Below are positions 34,619 to 43,098 of a stretch of DNA of 64,000 nt, in pieces. The notes under the pieces are model-generated. The model searched no databases and was not told the origin of the DNA. It worked only from the letters and a program-made list of their open reading frames with translations. A program made the translations under genes and the position numbers. Origin of the DNA: Pseudomonas sp. GM41(2012) (GTDB taxonomy: Bacteria > Pseudomonadota > Gammaproteobacteria > Pseudomonadales > Pseudomonadaceae); contig NZ_AKJN02000008.1 of NCBI RefSeq assembly GCF_000282315.2, positions 248,001 through 312,000 of the forward strand. The letters are read 5' to 3'. Every line of letters starts with the position of its first letter. Positions within the stretch are counted from its first letter, which is position 1.

Positions 34619-36052
34619 TCAGCCCATCATGTCCTTGATCATGCGCTCCTGTTCCATCAGCTCACGTTGCCGTGCATCGATCCGCGATGACAGCGGGAAG
34701 TTGGTGCCTGCCTTGCGCTTGGCGAAGTCCAGTTGCTGAATGGCCTGACGGTAATCCCCGACCAGGGCGAAATACTCGGCGCGGGCCTGATGCAGGCCGA
34801 TGATGTTGCCTGACAGACCGCGAGTCTCGGCCACCATGTACCAGACGTCCGGATCGTCAGGACGGCTCTTGAGCAGATTCTCCAGTGCTTTTTCCGCTTC
34901 GGGCGCACGGTTCTGCTTGAGCAGCAGGTCAACGCGCACTGAATTCAGCGGATAGTTGCCGGGATACTGCGTCAACATTCGGTCAACCCGGGACTGGGCG
35001 TCCGGCAGGCGATTGTTGGTGATGTCCAGATCGACTTGCGCCAGGTTGTAGATGATCTCGTTCGGCGACTTGGCCAGAAGCAGCTTGAGGTTTTCCCGTG
35101 CTTCATTCAGCTGGCCGCCCTTGATCTGGGCGATGGCCAGGCCATAGCGAGCGACATCATTTTTCGGGTTCTCATCAAGCTGGGCGCGAAAGCGTTTGGC
35201 GCCCAGGCCTGGGGTTTCTTCATAGATCAACTGGACCCGTGCCCGAATCAGCTGATAACGCATCGTGTCTTCGATGCCGCCGGGTTTTGCCTGTTCGGCG
35301 CGGTTGCGCGTGTCAGCGATCCGCGACTCGGTCACCGGGTGAGTCAGCAGAAATTCCGGTGGCTTGGCGTCAAAACGGTATTGGCGCGCCAATCGCTCGA
35401 ACATGGTCGGCATCGACCGCGGGTCGTAACCGGCCTTTTCCAGATTGAGGATGCCAATGCGGTCAGCTTCCTGTTCGTTCTGGCGAGAGAAACGCCGTTG
35501 TTCCTGAATGGCTGCCGCCTGCGTGCCCGCAATGGCCGCGATCCCGGCATCGCCGGCGCCGGCTGCGGCAATCACGATCCCGGCCAGCAGCGCGGCCATC
35601 ATCGGCACCTGCATGCGCTGTTGGGCTTCGACGCCACGGGCGAAGTGGCGTTGCGACAAGTGAGCCAATTCGTGAGCGAGTACGGAGGCGTATTCGCCTT
35701 CGGTCTGGGCATTGAGGAACAAGCCGCCGTTAACCCCGACAATACCGCCCGGTGCGGCGAAGGCGTTGAGTTGCGGGCTGTTGATCAGGATGAACTCCAG
35801 GCGTCGGTCATTGACCTGGCTGGTCTCTACCAGCCTGTAGACGCTGGATTCGACGTAGTCCTTGAGCTGTGGATCGTTGAGCTGCGAAACCTGGCTGCGC
35901 AACAGCGCCAGCCAGGCACGGCCCAACTGATGTTCCTGCTGCGGCGAGACGATGGCAGAACTGGCGTCGCCGAGTGACGGCAGGTCGTCGGCGAAGCCCG
36001 GTGAGGCGAGCAGGCAAGCGAGCGTCAGCAGGGTAGGGCGCAAAAAAGTCAT
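34619..36052 (-). CDS. M48-family metalloprotease with TPR tail (BepA-like)
   Basis: A 477-aa periplasmic protein. The signal peptide is LRPTLLTLACLLASPGFA. The zinc site HELAHLSQRH (HExxH) is near residues 129-138, with the downstream Glu in NEQEADRIG. The C-terminal half from about 270 contains TPR-like helices (ARYGLAIAQIKGGQLNEARENL, PDDPDVWYMVAETRG). BepA/YfgC proteins degrade or chaperone misassembled outer-membrane proteins such as LptD. I prefer ATG at 36052 over an in-frame TTG at 36073. It is divergent from the TusA-like gene. Confidence 0.9.
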   Translation of the reverse strand: MTFLRPTLLTLACLLASPGFADDLPSLGDASSAIVSPQQEHQLGRAWLALLRSQVSQLNDPQLKDYVESSVYRLVETSQVNDRRLEFILINSPQLNAFAAPGGIVGVNGGLFLNAQTEGEYASVLAHELAHLSQRHFARGVEAQQRMQVPMMAALLAGIVIAAAGAGDAGIAAIAGTQAAAIQEQRRFSRQNEQEADRIGILNLEKAGYDPRSMPTMFERLARQYRFDAKPPEFLLTHPVTESRIADTRNRAEQAKPGGIEDTMRYQLIRARVQLIYEETPGLGAKRFRAQLDENPKNDVARYGLAIAQIKGGQLNEARENLKLLLAKSPNEIIYNLAQVDLDITNNRLPDAQSRVDRMLTQYPGNYPLNSVRVDLLLKQNRAPEAEKALENLLKSRPDDPDVWYMVAETRGLSGNIIGLHQARAEYFALVGDYRQAIQQLDFAKRKAGTNFPLSSRIDARQRELMEQERMIKDMMG

Positions 36053-36150
36053 GCACAAAGCCTTAGTCGACAAAGACCTTACTGTAGCCGGACACTACGC
36101 TTCGGACCAGATATTCTAGCCGCTCGACCACCTGTCCCCGGAGTGATGCA

Positions 36151-36390
36151 ATGACCGACGCTGTAGCCCATGACGCCGAGCTCGACGCCAGCGGCCTGAA
36201 TTGCCCCTTGCCGTTGCTCAAGGCCAAGATGGAACTCAATCGACTGGCCAGCGGCGCAGTGCTGAAGGTAATTGCCACCGATGCGGGCTCGCAGCGCGAC
36301 TTCCGCACCTTTGCCCGATTGGCGGGTCATACGCTGCTTCGTGAAGAAGATGAGGCGGGTGTTTACCGCTACTGGTTGAAAAAAGCCTGA
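36151..36390 (+). CDS. TusA/SirA-family sulfur carrier protein
   Basis: A 79-aa protein with the defining CPxP motif (LDASGLNCPLPLLKAK, Cys about residue 19). It transfers persulfide sulfur. The P. aeruginosa orthologue in the same position has been linked to molybdenum-cofactor homeostasis and nitrate respiration. It is cotranscribed with the permease gene 31 bases downstream. Confidence 0.9.
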   Translation: MTDAVAHDAELDASGLNCPLPLLKAKMELNRLASGAVLKVIATDAGSQRDFRTFARLAGHTLLREEDEAGVYRYWLKKA

Positions 36391-36421
36391 ATTCTGCGGC
36401 GTTCGTTTCTAAGGATTATTG

Positions 36422-37492
36422 ATGTTCAAAGTGTTACGCGACTGGATTCAGCGCTACTTCTCTGATGAAGAGGCCGTTGTGCTGGCGGTCCTGCTGTTTC
36501 TGGCGTTTACCGCCGTGCTCACGCTGGGCGGCATGCTTGCGCCAGTGCTGGCCGGGATGGTGCTGGCGTATCTGATGCAAGGGTTGGTCGTCACTCTCGA
36601 ACGCCTGCGCATGCCGGGCGGGGTGGCGGTGGGACTGGTCTTTGCGTTGTTCATGGGGCTATTGCTGGTGTTCATCGTGGTTGTGGTGCCGTTGCTCTGG
36701 CATCAGTTGATTACGCTGTTCAACGAGTTACCCGGCATGCTCGCCAAGTGGCAGTCACTGTTATTGCTGCTGCCCGAGCGCTACCCGCATCTGGTGTCCG
36801 ATGAGCAGGTGCTGCAGGCCATCGAAGTGGCGCGGGGCGAGATTGGCAAGTTCGGCCAGTGGGCGCTGACCTTCTCGCTGTCGAGTCTGCCGTTGCTGGT
36901 GAACATCATGATCTACCTGGTGCTGGTGCCGATCCTGGTGTTTTTCTTTCTCAAGGACCGGGAGATGATCGGTCGGTGGGTGCGTGGTTACTTGCCCCGT
37001 GAGCGGGCGCTGATCACCCGCGTCGCTCATGAGATGAACCGGCAGATTGCCAATTACATTCGCGGCAAGGTCATCGAGATTTTCATTTGCGGTGGCGTGA
37101 CCTATATAGGTTTCGTTGTTCTGGGCCTCAACTACGCGGCACTGCTGGCATTACTGGTGGGCGTGTCGGTGGTGGTGCCTTACGTCGGCGCTGTGGTGGT
37201 GACCGTGCCGGTCATGCTGATTGCGCTGTTCCAGTGGGGCTGGAGTGATCAGTTCATCTATTTGATGGCGGTCTACGGGATCATCCAGACGCTGGACGGC
37301 AACGTGCTGGTGCCGCTGCTGTTCTCGGAAGCGGTCAATCTGCATCCGGTGGCGATCATCTGCGCGGTGTTGTTGTTTGGCGGATTGTGGGGATTCTGGG
37401 GGGTATTCTTTGCGATCCCCCTGGCGACCTTGTTCAAGGCGGTGCTGGACGCGTGGCCACGCAAGGAACCGGTGGTGGCGCCGCTGCTTTAA
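36422..37492 (+). CDS. AI-2E (PerM-type) family transporter
   Basis: A 356-aa inner-membrane protein with about eight TM helices. Family marks are LAFTAVLTLGGMLAPVLAGMVLAYLMQGLV, FFLKDREMI after the central loop, and ALLVGVSVVVPYVGAVVVTVPV. The C-terminus GGLWGFWGVFFAIPLATLFKAVL is typical. Despite the family name, substrates vary and autoinducer export is not implied. ATG at 36422 with AAGGAT upstream is preferred to the adjacent TTG. Confidence 0.9.
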   Translation: MFKVLRDWIQRYFSDEEAVVLAVLLFLAFTAVLTLGGMLAPVLAGMVLAYLMQGLVVTLERLRMPGGVAVGLVFALFMGLLLVFIVVVVPLLWHQLITLFNELPGMLAKWQSLLLLLPERYPHLVSDEQVLQAIEVARGEIGKFGQWALTFSLSSLPLLVNIMIYLVLVPILVFFFLKDREMIGRWVRGYLPRERALITRVAHEMNRQIANYIRGKVIEIFICGGVTYIGFVVLGLNYAALLALLVGVSVVVPYVGAVVVTVPVMLIALFQWGWSDQFIYLMAVYGIIQTLDGNVLVPLLFSEAVNLHPVAIICAVLLFGGLWGFWGVFFAIPLATLFKAVLDAWPRKEPVVAPLL

Positions 37493-37529
37493 CTGCCGGG
37501 CTTGATTCTTGAGTAGGGCATAAGGCCTC

Positions 37530-37610
37530 TTCGCGAGCAGGCTCACTCCCACATTAAACCGCGTTTGTCTGGACAGCTCGGTCAACTGTGGGAGCGAGCC
37601 TGCTCGCGAA
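37530..37610. repeat. Inverted REP pair
   Basis: TTCGCGAGCAGGCTCACTCC and GGAGCGAGCCTGCTCGCGAA face each other across about 40 bases, between the convergent permease and bcp genes. Confidence 0.85.
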
Positions 37611-37633
37611 AGCGTCCGAAAGGACGCTAAAAA

Positions 37634-38107
37634 TCAGGCCTTGTTCAGCGCCTGAGCTGCAGCCAGAACAGCATCCACATGTCCCGGCACCTTCACACCA
37701 CGCCATTCCTGACGCAGCACACCGTCCTTGTCGATCAGGAACGTGCTGCGATCAACGCCCATATATTCTTTGCCATAGAGCTTTTTCAGCTTGATCACGT
37801 CGAACTGCTGGCACAGCGCTTCTTCCTTGTCGCTGATCAGCTCGAAGGTGAACGCCTGCTTGGCCTTGAAGTTTTCGTGTGATTTAAGGCTGTCGCGGGA
37901 TACGCCAAAGACTTCGGTATTGGCAGCTTTAAAGGCGTCGAGCTGGTCACGAAAGCCCTGACCCTGAGTGGTGCAGCCTGGCGTGCTGTCCTTCGGATAG
38001 AAGTAAATCACCACCTGCTTGCCTTTGAGGCTCGCGAGGTTGACGGTCTGCCCGCTGGTGGCGGGTGCTTCGAAGTCGGCAACCGGTTGGTCGATGGCAA
38101 CGGCCAT
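37634..38107 (-). CDS. bcp: Thioredoxin-dependent peroxiredoxin Bcp
   Basis: A 157-aa peroxiredoxin of the BCP/PrxQ class. The peroxidatic Cys is in YPKDSTPGCTTQGQGFRD, near residue 45. The resolving Cys position five residues on (the Cys in CxxxxC enzymes) is Gly/Gln here, so it may be a 1-Cys type or use another partner. It reduces peroxides with thioredoxin or glutaredoxin. It lies 10 bases downstream of gcvR in one operon. Confidence 0.93.
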   Translation of the reverse strand: MAVAIDQPVADFEAPATSGQTVNLASLKGKQVVIYFYPKDSTPGCTTQGQGFRDQLDAFKAANTEVFGVSRDSLKSHENFKAKQAFTFELISDKEEALCQQFDVIKLKKLYGKEYMGVDRSTFLIDKDGVLRQEWRGVKVPGHVDAVLAAAQALNKA

Positions 38108-38117
38108 GAAAGCTTCC

Positions 38118-38678
38118 TTACATTGGGTTTTGTGGGCGCCACGGTTCGATCAGGGCATCCAGGTTCAGCGCATCGGCGAAATCCAGGAACTGATCGCGCA
38201 GCCAGCTGATTTGCACACCGGCCGGCAAGGTCACAGTAAACGTGGCATTGAGCATGGTGCCGCCGGTTTGCGGAGCCTGATAGGTGTCGCAGGTCAGGTT
38301 TTCCAGCTCGACGTTGTGGTCCATGAAGAACTGGCACAGCTCGTTGATGATGTCCGAGCGGTAAGCCGAGCTGACATAGGCGACGTATGGCAGGGCTTGA
38401 GGACGATTCTCCAGCGCTGCGCTGCGCACCACGTTGACCGTAAAGGCGTGCTTCTTGGCGAGGCTCGGCAAGCTGCCTTCGAGGCGCGCCAGGGCGTCCC
38501 AGCTGCCGGAGATCTCGAGGATCAACGCACTGCACTCGCCATGACGCGTCAGGCGAGAGGTGACCACGGCGCAGCGGTTTTCATGGCTGGCGCGGCACAG
38601 GACGTTAGTCAGCTCCATGGGGTTGGCGCCAAGGGCACTGATGACAAGGAATTGTTCGCGAACTGTGGGGGTGGACAT
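38118..38678 (-). CDS. gcvR: Glycine cleavage system repressor GcvR
   Basis: A 186-aa protein with two ACT domains: EQFLVISALGANPMELTNVLCRASHENRCAV (about 8-38) and a second, VAYVSSAYRSDIINELCQFFMDHNVELENLTCDTY (about 97-131). ACT-domain GcvR binds glycine and modulates GcvA. It is divergent from dapA and cotranscribed with bcp, as in P. aeruginosa. Confidence 0.88.
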   Translation of the reverse strand: MSTPTVREQFLVISALGANPMELTNVLCRASHENRCAVVTSRLTRHGECSALILEISGSWDALARLEGSLPSLAKKHAFTVNVVRSAALENRPQALPYVAYVSSAYRSDIINELCQFFMDHNVELENLTCDTYQAPQTGGTMLNATFTVTLPAGVQISWLRDQFLDFADALNLDALIEPWRPQNPM

Positions 38679-39007
38679 GCAGCATTCCTAAAGCGATGAG
38701 CGGTCGATACTTCTACGGGCTTTTTTTACCGGGAGCGAGCCTGCGGATGCGAATTCAAAAAACCCGAGCCGCAAGGTTGCAACGTGCTCCAGAGTGGCAA
38801 GAGCGAGGGGTGGCAACGCTGGATCGGGGCTTGTGATGCCGAAAATGGAGGCTGGAACCCGGCGTACGAGCTTATCAGTACCGATCAAAGTCTGAAGGGT
38901 AGCGAAAAGCGACGCCAAGGGGAATGGCAGCAGCGCAGTACTTTGCTTGTGCAAGCATCTTGGCGCCAGTACCATTACCGCTCTCTTTTTCCGGCAGGAG
39001 CGGTTTC
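38679..39007. other. gcvR-dapA divergent intergenic region
   Basis: A 329-base gap that must hold both promoters. I see no convincing gene, RNA or repeat in it. Confidence 0.5.
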
Positions 39008-39886
39008 ATGATTGCGGGCAGTATGGTGGCACTGGTCACACCCATGGATGCACAAGGGCGTCTTGACTGGGACAGCCTCAGCAAACTCGTGGACTTCCAC
39101 CTTGAAAACGGCACCCATGCCATTGTCGCGGTCGGTACTACCGGCGAGTCGGCAACCCTCGATGTGGACGAACACATCGCCGTCATCAAGGCCGTGGTCA
39201 AGCAGGTCAATGGCCGTATTCCGGTCATCGCCGGTACCGGCGCCAACTCGACCCGCGAAGCCGTGGAACTGACCCGCAACGCCAAAGCGGCCGGCGCCGA
39301 CGCCTGTCTGCTGGTCGTTCCGTACTACAACAAGCCGACTCAGGAAGGCTTGTACCAGCACTTCAAGCACATTGCCGAAGCGGTCGACATTCCACAGATC
39401 CTCTACAACGTTCCTGGCCGCACCTCCTGCGACATGCAGGCCGAGACCGTGATTCGCCTGTCCACTGTGCCGAACATCATCGGTATCAAGGAAGCCACCG
39501 GCGACATGAAGCGTGCCAAGGCAATCCTTGATGGCGTGAGCAAGGACTTCATCGTGCTGTCCGGTGATGATCCGACCGCTGTCGAGCTGATCCTGATGGG
39601 CGGCAAGGGCAACATCTCCGTCACCGCCAACGTCGCCCCGCGCGAAATGGCTGACCTGTGCGAGGCCGCCCTCAAGGGCGACGCCGAGACTGCACGGGCA
39701 ATCAACGAAAAATTGATGCCGCTGCACAAGGATCTGTTCATCGAAGCCAACCCGATTCCGGTGAAGTGGGCTTTGGTCGAAATGGGCCTGATGCACGAAG
39801 GCATTCGCCTGCCGCTGACCTGGCTGAGCGCACCTTGTCATGAAACGCTTCGCACGGCCCTGCGCCAGTGCGGCGTCCTGGTTTAA
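39008..39886 (+). CDS. dapA: 4-hydroxy-tetrahydrodipicolinate synthase
   Basis: A 292-aa TIM-barrel lyase condensing pyruvate with aspartate semialdehyde in lysine/DAP synthesis. Motifs are GTTGESATLDVDEH (about 43-56), the catalytic Tyr133 in YNVPGRTSCDM, and the Schiff-base Lys161 in GIKEATGD. The start MIAGSMVALVTPMD follows CAGGAG; the frame is open 28 codons upstream without family similarity. It leads an operon with bamC. Confidence 0.97.
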   Translation: MIAGSMVALVTPMDAQGRLDWDSLSKLVDFHLENGTHAIVAVGTTGESATLDVDEHIAVIKAVVKQVNGRIPVIAGTGANSTREAVELTRNAKAAGADACLLVVPYYNKPTQEGLYQHFKHIAEAVDIPQILYNVPGRTSCDMQAETVIRLSTVPNIIGIKEATGDMKRAKAILDGVSKDFIVLSGDDPTAVELILMGGKGNISVTANVAPREMADLCEAALKGDAETARAINEKLMPLHKDLFIEANPIPVKWALVEMGLMHEGIRLPLTWLSAPCHETLRTALRQCGVLV

Positions 39887-39903
39887 TTGAGGAAGTACTA
39901 CGC

Positions 39904-41019
39904 ATGAAGCGATTGGCCGGACTTTCCGCACTTGCCTTGATCATCTCCAGCACCAGTGGCTGCGGATGGGTCTGGGGCCCGGAAGGTTATTTCCGTGACC
40001 GCGGTAGCGATTACCTGGAAGCGCAACAGACTGCACCCATGCAACTGCCTCCGGATGTCAGCACCGCCAAACGTCTGGATCCGCTGTTGCCGATCCCGCG
40101 CAACGTGGCCGATGACTCCGTCAAGGGCGAGTACATCGTTCCTCGTCCGCAGCCGTTGTCGGCAGCGGCTGACGCCAGCGCTTACTCCCTGCAAAAGACC
40201 GGTGATTCGCGTTGGATCGTCGCTCAGAACCCGCCGGCCGAAGTTTGGCCAGTGGCCGTGCAGTTCTTCCAGGACAACGGTTTCCGTCTGGACGAACAGC
40301 GTCCGCAAACCGGCGAATTCACTACCACCTGGCAGCATTCCGACGAACTGTCCGCTGCGATGGCCAAGCGCCTGAGCGCAGCCGGTGTCGGCGCTGACAG
40401 CGAAACCCGCGTGCGGGTCCGCATCGAGCCAGGCGTGCAGCGCAACACCAGTGAAGTCTACGTGGTCAGCGCCGAGCGTCCTGCCGGTAGCACCTCCGAC
40501 GTGGCCTTCACCAACCGTTCGGTCAACACTGGCCTGGACGCGGCACTGGTCGACGACATGCTCGCGAGCATGAGCCGCACTTCGGAGAAGGGCGGTTCGG
40601 TTTCCATGCTGGCTTCGCGTGACTCCGATACGCCAAGTCGTGTCAGCCTGAGCGAAGACGGCAGCGGTAACCCTGTCCTGAACGTCGGCACCGACCTGGA
40701 TCGTGCCTGGTCGAGCGTTGGTCGTGCGTTGGAACAGGGCGAATGGCGCGTTGAAGACATCAACCGCAGCCTGGGTCTGTACTACATCAACCTGGCCGAA
40801 AAAGCCGAGAAGAAGGACGAGAAGCCAGGTTTCTTCAGTGGCCTGTTCGGCAGCAAGCCGAACAAGGAAGAAGTTGAAGCCCGTGCCGAGCGTTATCAGG
40901 TTCGCCTGAGCAAGGTTGGCGAAAACGTCCAGGTCACCGTCGAGAAAAACATCAACACCGTGGCGCCGGCCGATGTGGCGCGCAAGGTATTGAGCGTGAT
41001 TCAGGACAACCTGGGCTGA
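39904..41019 (+). CDS. bamC: Outer-membrane assembly lipoprotein BamC
   Basis: A 371-aa lipoprotein of the BAM complex. The signal ends in the lipobox STSGC (acylated Cys about 21). An extended unstructured N-terminus with PPDVSTAKRLDPLLPIP binds BamD, and two helix-grip domains follow (WPVAVQFFQDNGFRLDEQRPQTGEFTTTWQ; GEWRVEDINRSLGLYYINL). It follows dapA by 17 bases, a conserved pairing in gammaproteobacteria. Confidence 0.94.
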   Translation: MKRLAGLSALALIISSTSGCGWVWGPEGYFRDRGSDYLEAQQTAPMQLPPDVSTAKRLDPLLPIPRNVADDSVKGEYIVPRPQPLSAAADASAYSLQKTGDSRWIVAQNPPAEVWPVAVQFFQDNGFRLDEQRPQTGEFTTTWQHSDELSAAMAKRLSAAGVGADSETRVRVRIEPGVQRNTSEVYVVSAERPAGSTSDVAFTNRSVNTGLDAALVDDMLASMSRTSEKGGSVSMLASRDSDTPSRVSLSEDGSGNPVLNVGTDLDRAWSSVGRALEQGEWRVEDINRSLGLYYINLAEKAEKKDEKPGFFSGLFGSKPNKEEVEARAERYQVRLSKVGENVQVTVEKNINTVAPADVARKVLSVIQDNLG

Positions 41020-41023
41020 TCAC

Positions 41024-41782
41024 ATGCGTTTTGCCGTTCTCGGCAGCGGTAGCCAAGGGAACGGCACGCTGATAGCCAGCGCTGACACGTATGTGCTGGT
41101 GGATTGTGGTTTCTCCCTGCGGGAAACCGAAAAACGCCTGCTGCGCCTGGGTGTGAACCCGGCGCAGTTGAGCGCGATACTCGTGACCCACGAACATGCC
41201 GACCACGTGCATGGCGTGGGTTTGCTGTCTCGGCGCTACAATCTGCCTGTCTACCTCAGTCGCGGCACCCTGCGCGGGATGCGCAAACCAATTGAACCGG
41301 CTGGCCTTCTGGCCGGCGGCGAGCAACTGCAGATCGGCGCACTGAGCATCGGCGTCATTGCCGTGGCCCATGATGCACAGGAACCGACGCAATACGTCTT
41401 CAGTGACGGTGAGCGGCGTTTCGGCCTGTTGACCGACCTGGGCTCGTATTGCAACAAGGTGCTGGACGGCTATCGGGATCTCGATGCGTTGATGATCGAG
41501 TCCAACCATTGCCGTGACATGCTGGCTCGCGGTCACTACCCGTACTTTCTCAAGCAACGGGTAGGCGGTGAACTGGGGCATTTGAACAACCATCAGGCGG
41601 CATTCCTGGTGTCCGAGTTGGGCTGGCAAGGCCTGCAACATCTGGTCCTGGCCCATCTGAGCAGCAAGAACAACCTGCCGCAGCTGGCCCGGCAATGTTT
41701 TGTCGACACCCTCGGGTGCGACCCGGACTGGCTGCAACTGGCCGATCAAGATTCAGGGCTCGACTGGCGACACATCGCCTAG
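41024..41782 (+). CDS. MBL-fold metallo-hydrolase (YycJ-like)
   Basis: A 252-aa metallo-beta-lactamase-fold protein. The metal motif HEHADHVHG is near residues 56-64. MRFAVLGSGSQGNGTLI at the start and LTDLGSYCNKV, LMIESNHCRDML and LGHLNNHQAA supply further ligands. It is close to the YycJ/WalJ group, whose members include exonuclease-like enzymes. It lies four bases after bamC and 28 before purC. Confidence 0.88.
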   Translation: MRFAVLGSGSQGNGTLIASADTYVLVDCGFSLRETEKRLLRLGVNPAQLSAILVTHEHADHVHGVGLLSRRYNLPVYLSRGTLRGMRKPIEPAGLLAGGEQLQIGALSIGVIAVAHDAQEPTQYVFSDGERRFGLLTDLGSYCNKVLDGYRDLDALMIESNHCRDMLARGHYPYFLKQRVGGELGHLNNHQAAFLVSELGWQGLQHLVLAHLSSKNNLPQLARQCFVDTLGCDPDWLQLADQDSGLDWRHIA

Positions 41783-41810
41783 CCCACCTACTTAGCAAGC
41801 GGAGCCCATC

Positions 41811-42524
41811 ATGGAAAAACGTGAAGAACTCTACCGCGGCAAAGCCAAATCGGTTTTCAAGACCGACGACGCTGACCGCTTGATCCTGCTGTTTCGCAAC
41901 GACACTTCGGCGTTCGACGGCAAGCGCATCGAGCAGCTCGACCGCAAAGGCATGGTGAACAACAAGTTCAACGCCTTCATCATGCAAAAACTCGAAGCAG
42001 CCGGCGTGCCGACCCAATTCGACAAACTGCTGGGCGACAATGAATGCCTGGTGAAGAAGCTGGACATGATCCCGGTCGAGTGCGTCGTGCGTAACTACGC
42101 CGCCGGCAGCCTGGTCAAGCGTCTGGGCGTCGAAGAGGGCATGAAGCTCAACCCTTACACCTTCGAACTGTTCCTGAAGGACGACGCCAAGGGCGACCCG
42201 TTCATCAACGAATCCCACGTCGTGGCATTCGGTTGGGGCACCGCCGAGCAACTGGTTCGCATGAAAGAACTGTCGCTCAAGGTCAACGAAGTCCTGAGCA
42301 AACTGTTCGACGACGCCGGCCTGCTGCTGGTCGACTTCAAACTGGAATTCGGCGTGTTCTCCGACGGCTCCATCGTCCTGGGCGACGAATTCAGCCCGGA
42401 CGGCTGCCGTCTGTGGGACAAGGCCACCGGCAAGAAAATGGACAAGGACCGCTTCCGTCAGGGCCTCGGTGACGTCATCGAAGCCTACGAAGAAGTCGCC
42501 AATCGTCTGGGCGTACCGCTTTAA
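41811..42524 (+). CDS. purC: SAICAR synthetase
   Basis: A 237-aa ATP-dependent ligase joining aspartate to CAIR in purine synthesis. It contains EELYRGKAKSVFKTDD at the start (P-loop-like ATP site), ECVVRNYAAGSLVKRLG (about 88-104) and the C-terminal LVDFKLEFG with DEFSPDGCRLWD. Length and order with dapA, bamC and a tRNA-Ser downstream match other pseudomonads. Confidence 0.97.
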   Translation: MEKREELYRGKAKSVFKTDDADRLILLFRNDTSAFDGKRIEQLDRKGMVNNKFNAFIMQKLEAAGVPTQFDKLLGDNECLVKKLDMIPVECVVRNYAAGSLVKRLGVEEGMKLNPYTFELFLKDDAKGDPFINESHVVAFGWGTAEQLVRMKELSLKVNEVLSKLFDDAGLLLVDFKLEFGVFSDGSIVLGDEFSPDGCRLWDKATGKKMDKDRFRQGLGDVIEAYEEVANRLGVPL

Positions 42525-42607
42525 TCGACGCAAGCATCTGATAGCACGGAAAAATTTCGCTTAGGGGGTTCGCTTCCGGCGAAAGTGTTGTTATGATGCG
42601 CGCCGTT

Positions 42608-42697
42608 GGAGAGATGCCAGAGTGGCCGAATGGGACGGATTCGAAATCCGTTGTACCTTCACCGGTACCTAGGGTTCGAATCCCTATCTCTCCGCCA
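42608..42697 (+). tRNA. tRNA-Ser (CGA anticodon)
   Basis: A 90-nt class II tRNA. The acceptor stem GGAGAGA pairs with TCTCTCC, the anticodon loop TTCGAAA gives CGA at 42642-42644 between ACGGA and TCCGT. A long variable arm and the T-loop GGTTCGAATCC are present. CCA is encoded. Confidence 0.97.
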
Positions 42698-42712
42698 TTA
42701 TTGAATAAGACT

Positions 42713-42749
42713 AAGCCCCTGAAATTGTTAAAGATTTCAGGGGCTTTTT
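42713..42749 (+). terminator. Intrinsic terminator after tRNA-Ser
   Basis: AGCCCCTGAAAT and ATTTCAGGGGCT form a long stem followed by five Ts. Confidence 0.92.
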
Positions 42750-42872
42750 CATTTCTGGCATTTCGTTTAGAGCAAGTTTGCCGCCTGTTTTCCCGGCGAG
42801 CGGTACGAGTTTCTCGCGAAACTCAGGCGGTATCGCCCTTTGCTATCGAACCAGAACTCTCGCGTGGATCAC
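42735..42872. repeat. Left copy of the tRNA-flanking direct repeat, with a truncated MFS gene end
   Basis: Bases 42735-42769 and 42824-42872 match 44070-44105 and 44103-44148 with few changes. On the minus strand the second block encodes VIHARVLVR-stop, matching VIQARVQVR-stop at the end of the intact MFS gene. A 55-base insert with a GAGTTT-CTCGCG-AAACTC hairpin interrupts this copy. Confidence 0.8.
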
Positions 42873-42877
42873 TGACT

Positions 42878-43084
42878 CGGCGCAAGGCCTGGCAGTTTAG
42901 CGATACCACCAACGGCGCTACCGCCAGCGCGCAGATCTATAGCCTGGTCGAGACCGCCAAGGTCAACGTCCAAGAGCCCTATACGTGGCTGCGCCACGTA
43001 CTGGAGCGGTTGCCACAGGCCTCGTCGGTTGAGGACTACGAAGCGCTGCTGCCGTGGAACTGCTCGCCGGAAATACCTAGGTAG
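42878..43084 (+). pseudogene. IS66-family transposase C-terminal remnant
   Basis: The last 65 or so codons read RRKAWQFSDTTNGATASAQ, YSLVETAKVNVQEPY, TWLRHVLERLPQASS and VEDYEALLPWNC, the characteristic end of IS66 TnpC. Everything upstream is missing: the frame runs back through unrelated sequence and the tRNA. It begins only a few bases after the truncated MFS 3' end, marking a recombination junction. No IS66 terminal inverted repeats or tnpA/tnpB are seen. Confidence 0.88.
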
Positions 43085-43098
43085 ATCGCTGGTGACGA

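Noticed and set aside
42593..42877. N-terminal part of a frame running through tRNA-Ser into the IS66 tail
   Set aside because: The first 90 codons read the tRNA, its terminator and the duplicated MFS tail; only the last 65 or so codons are homologous to TnpC.
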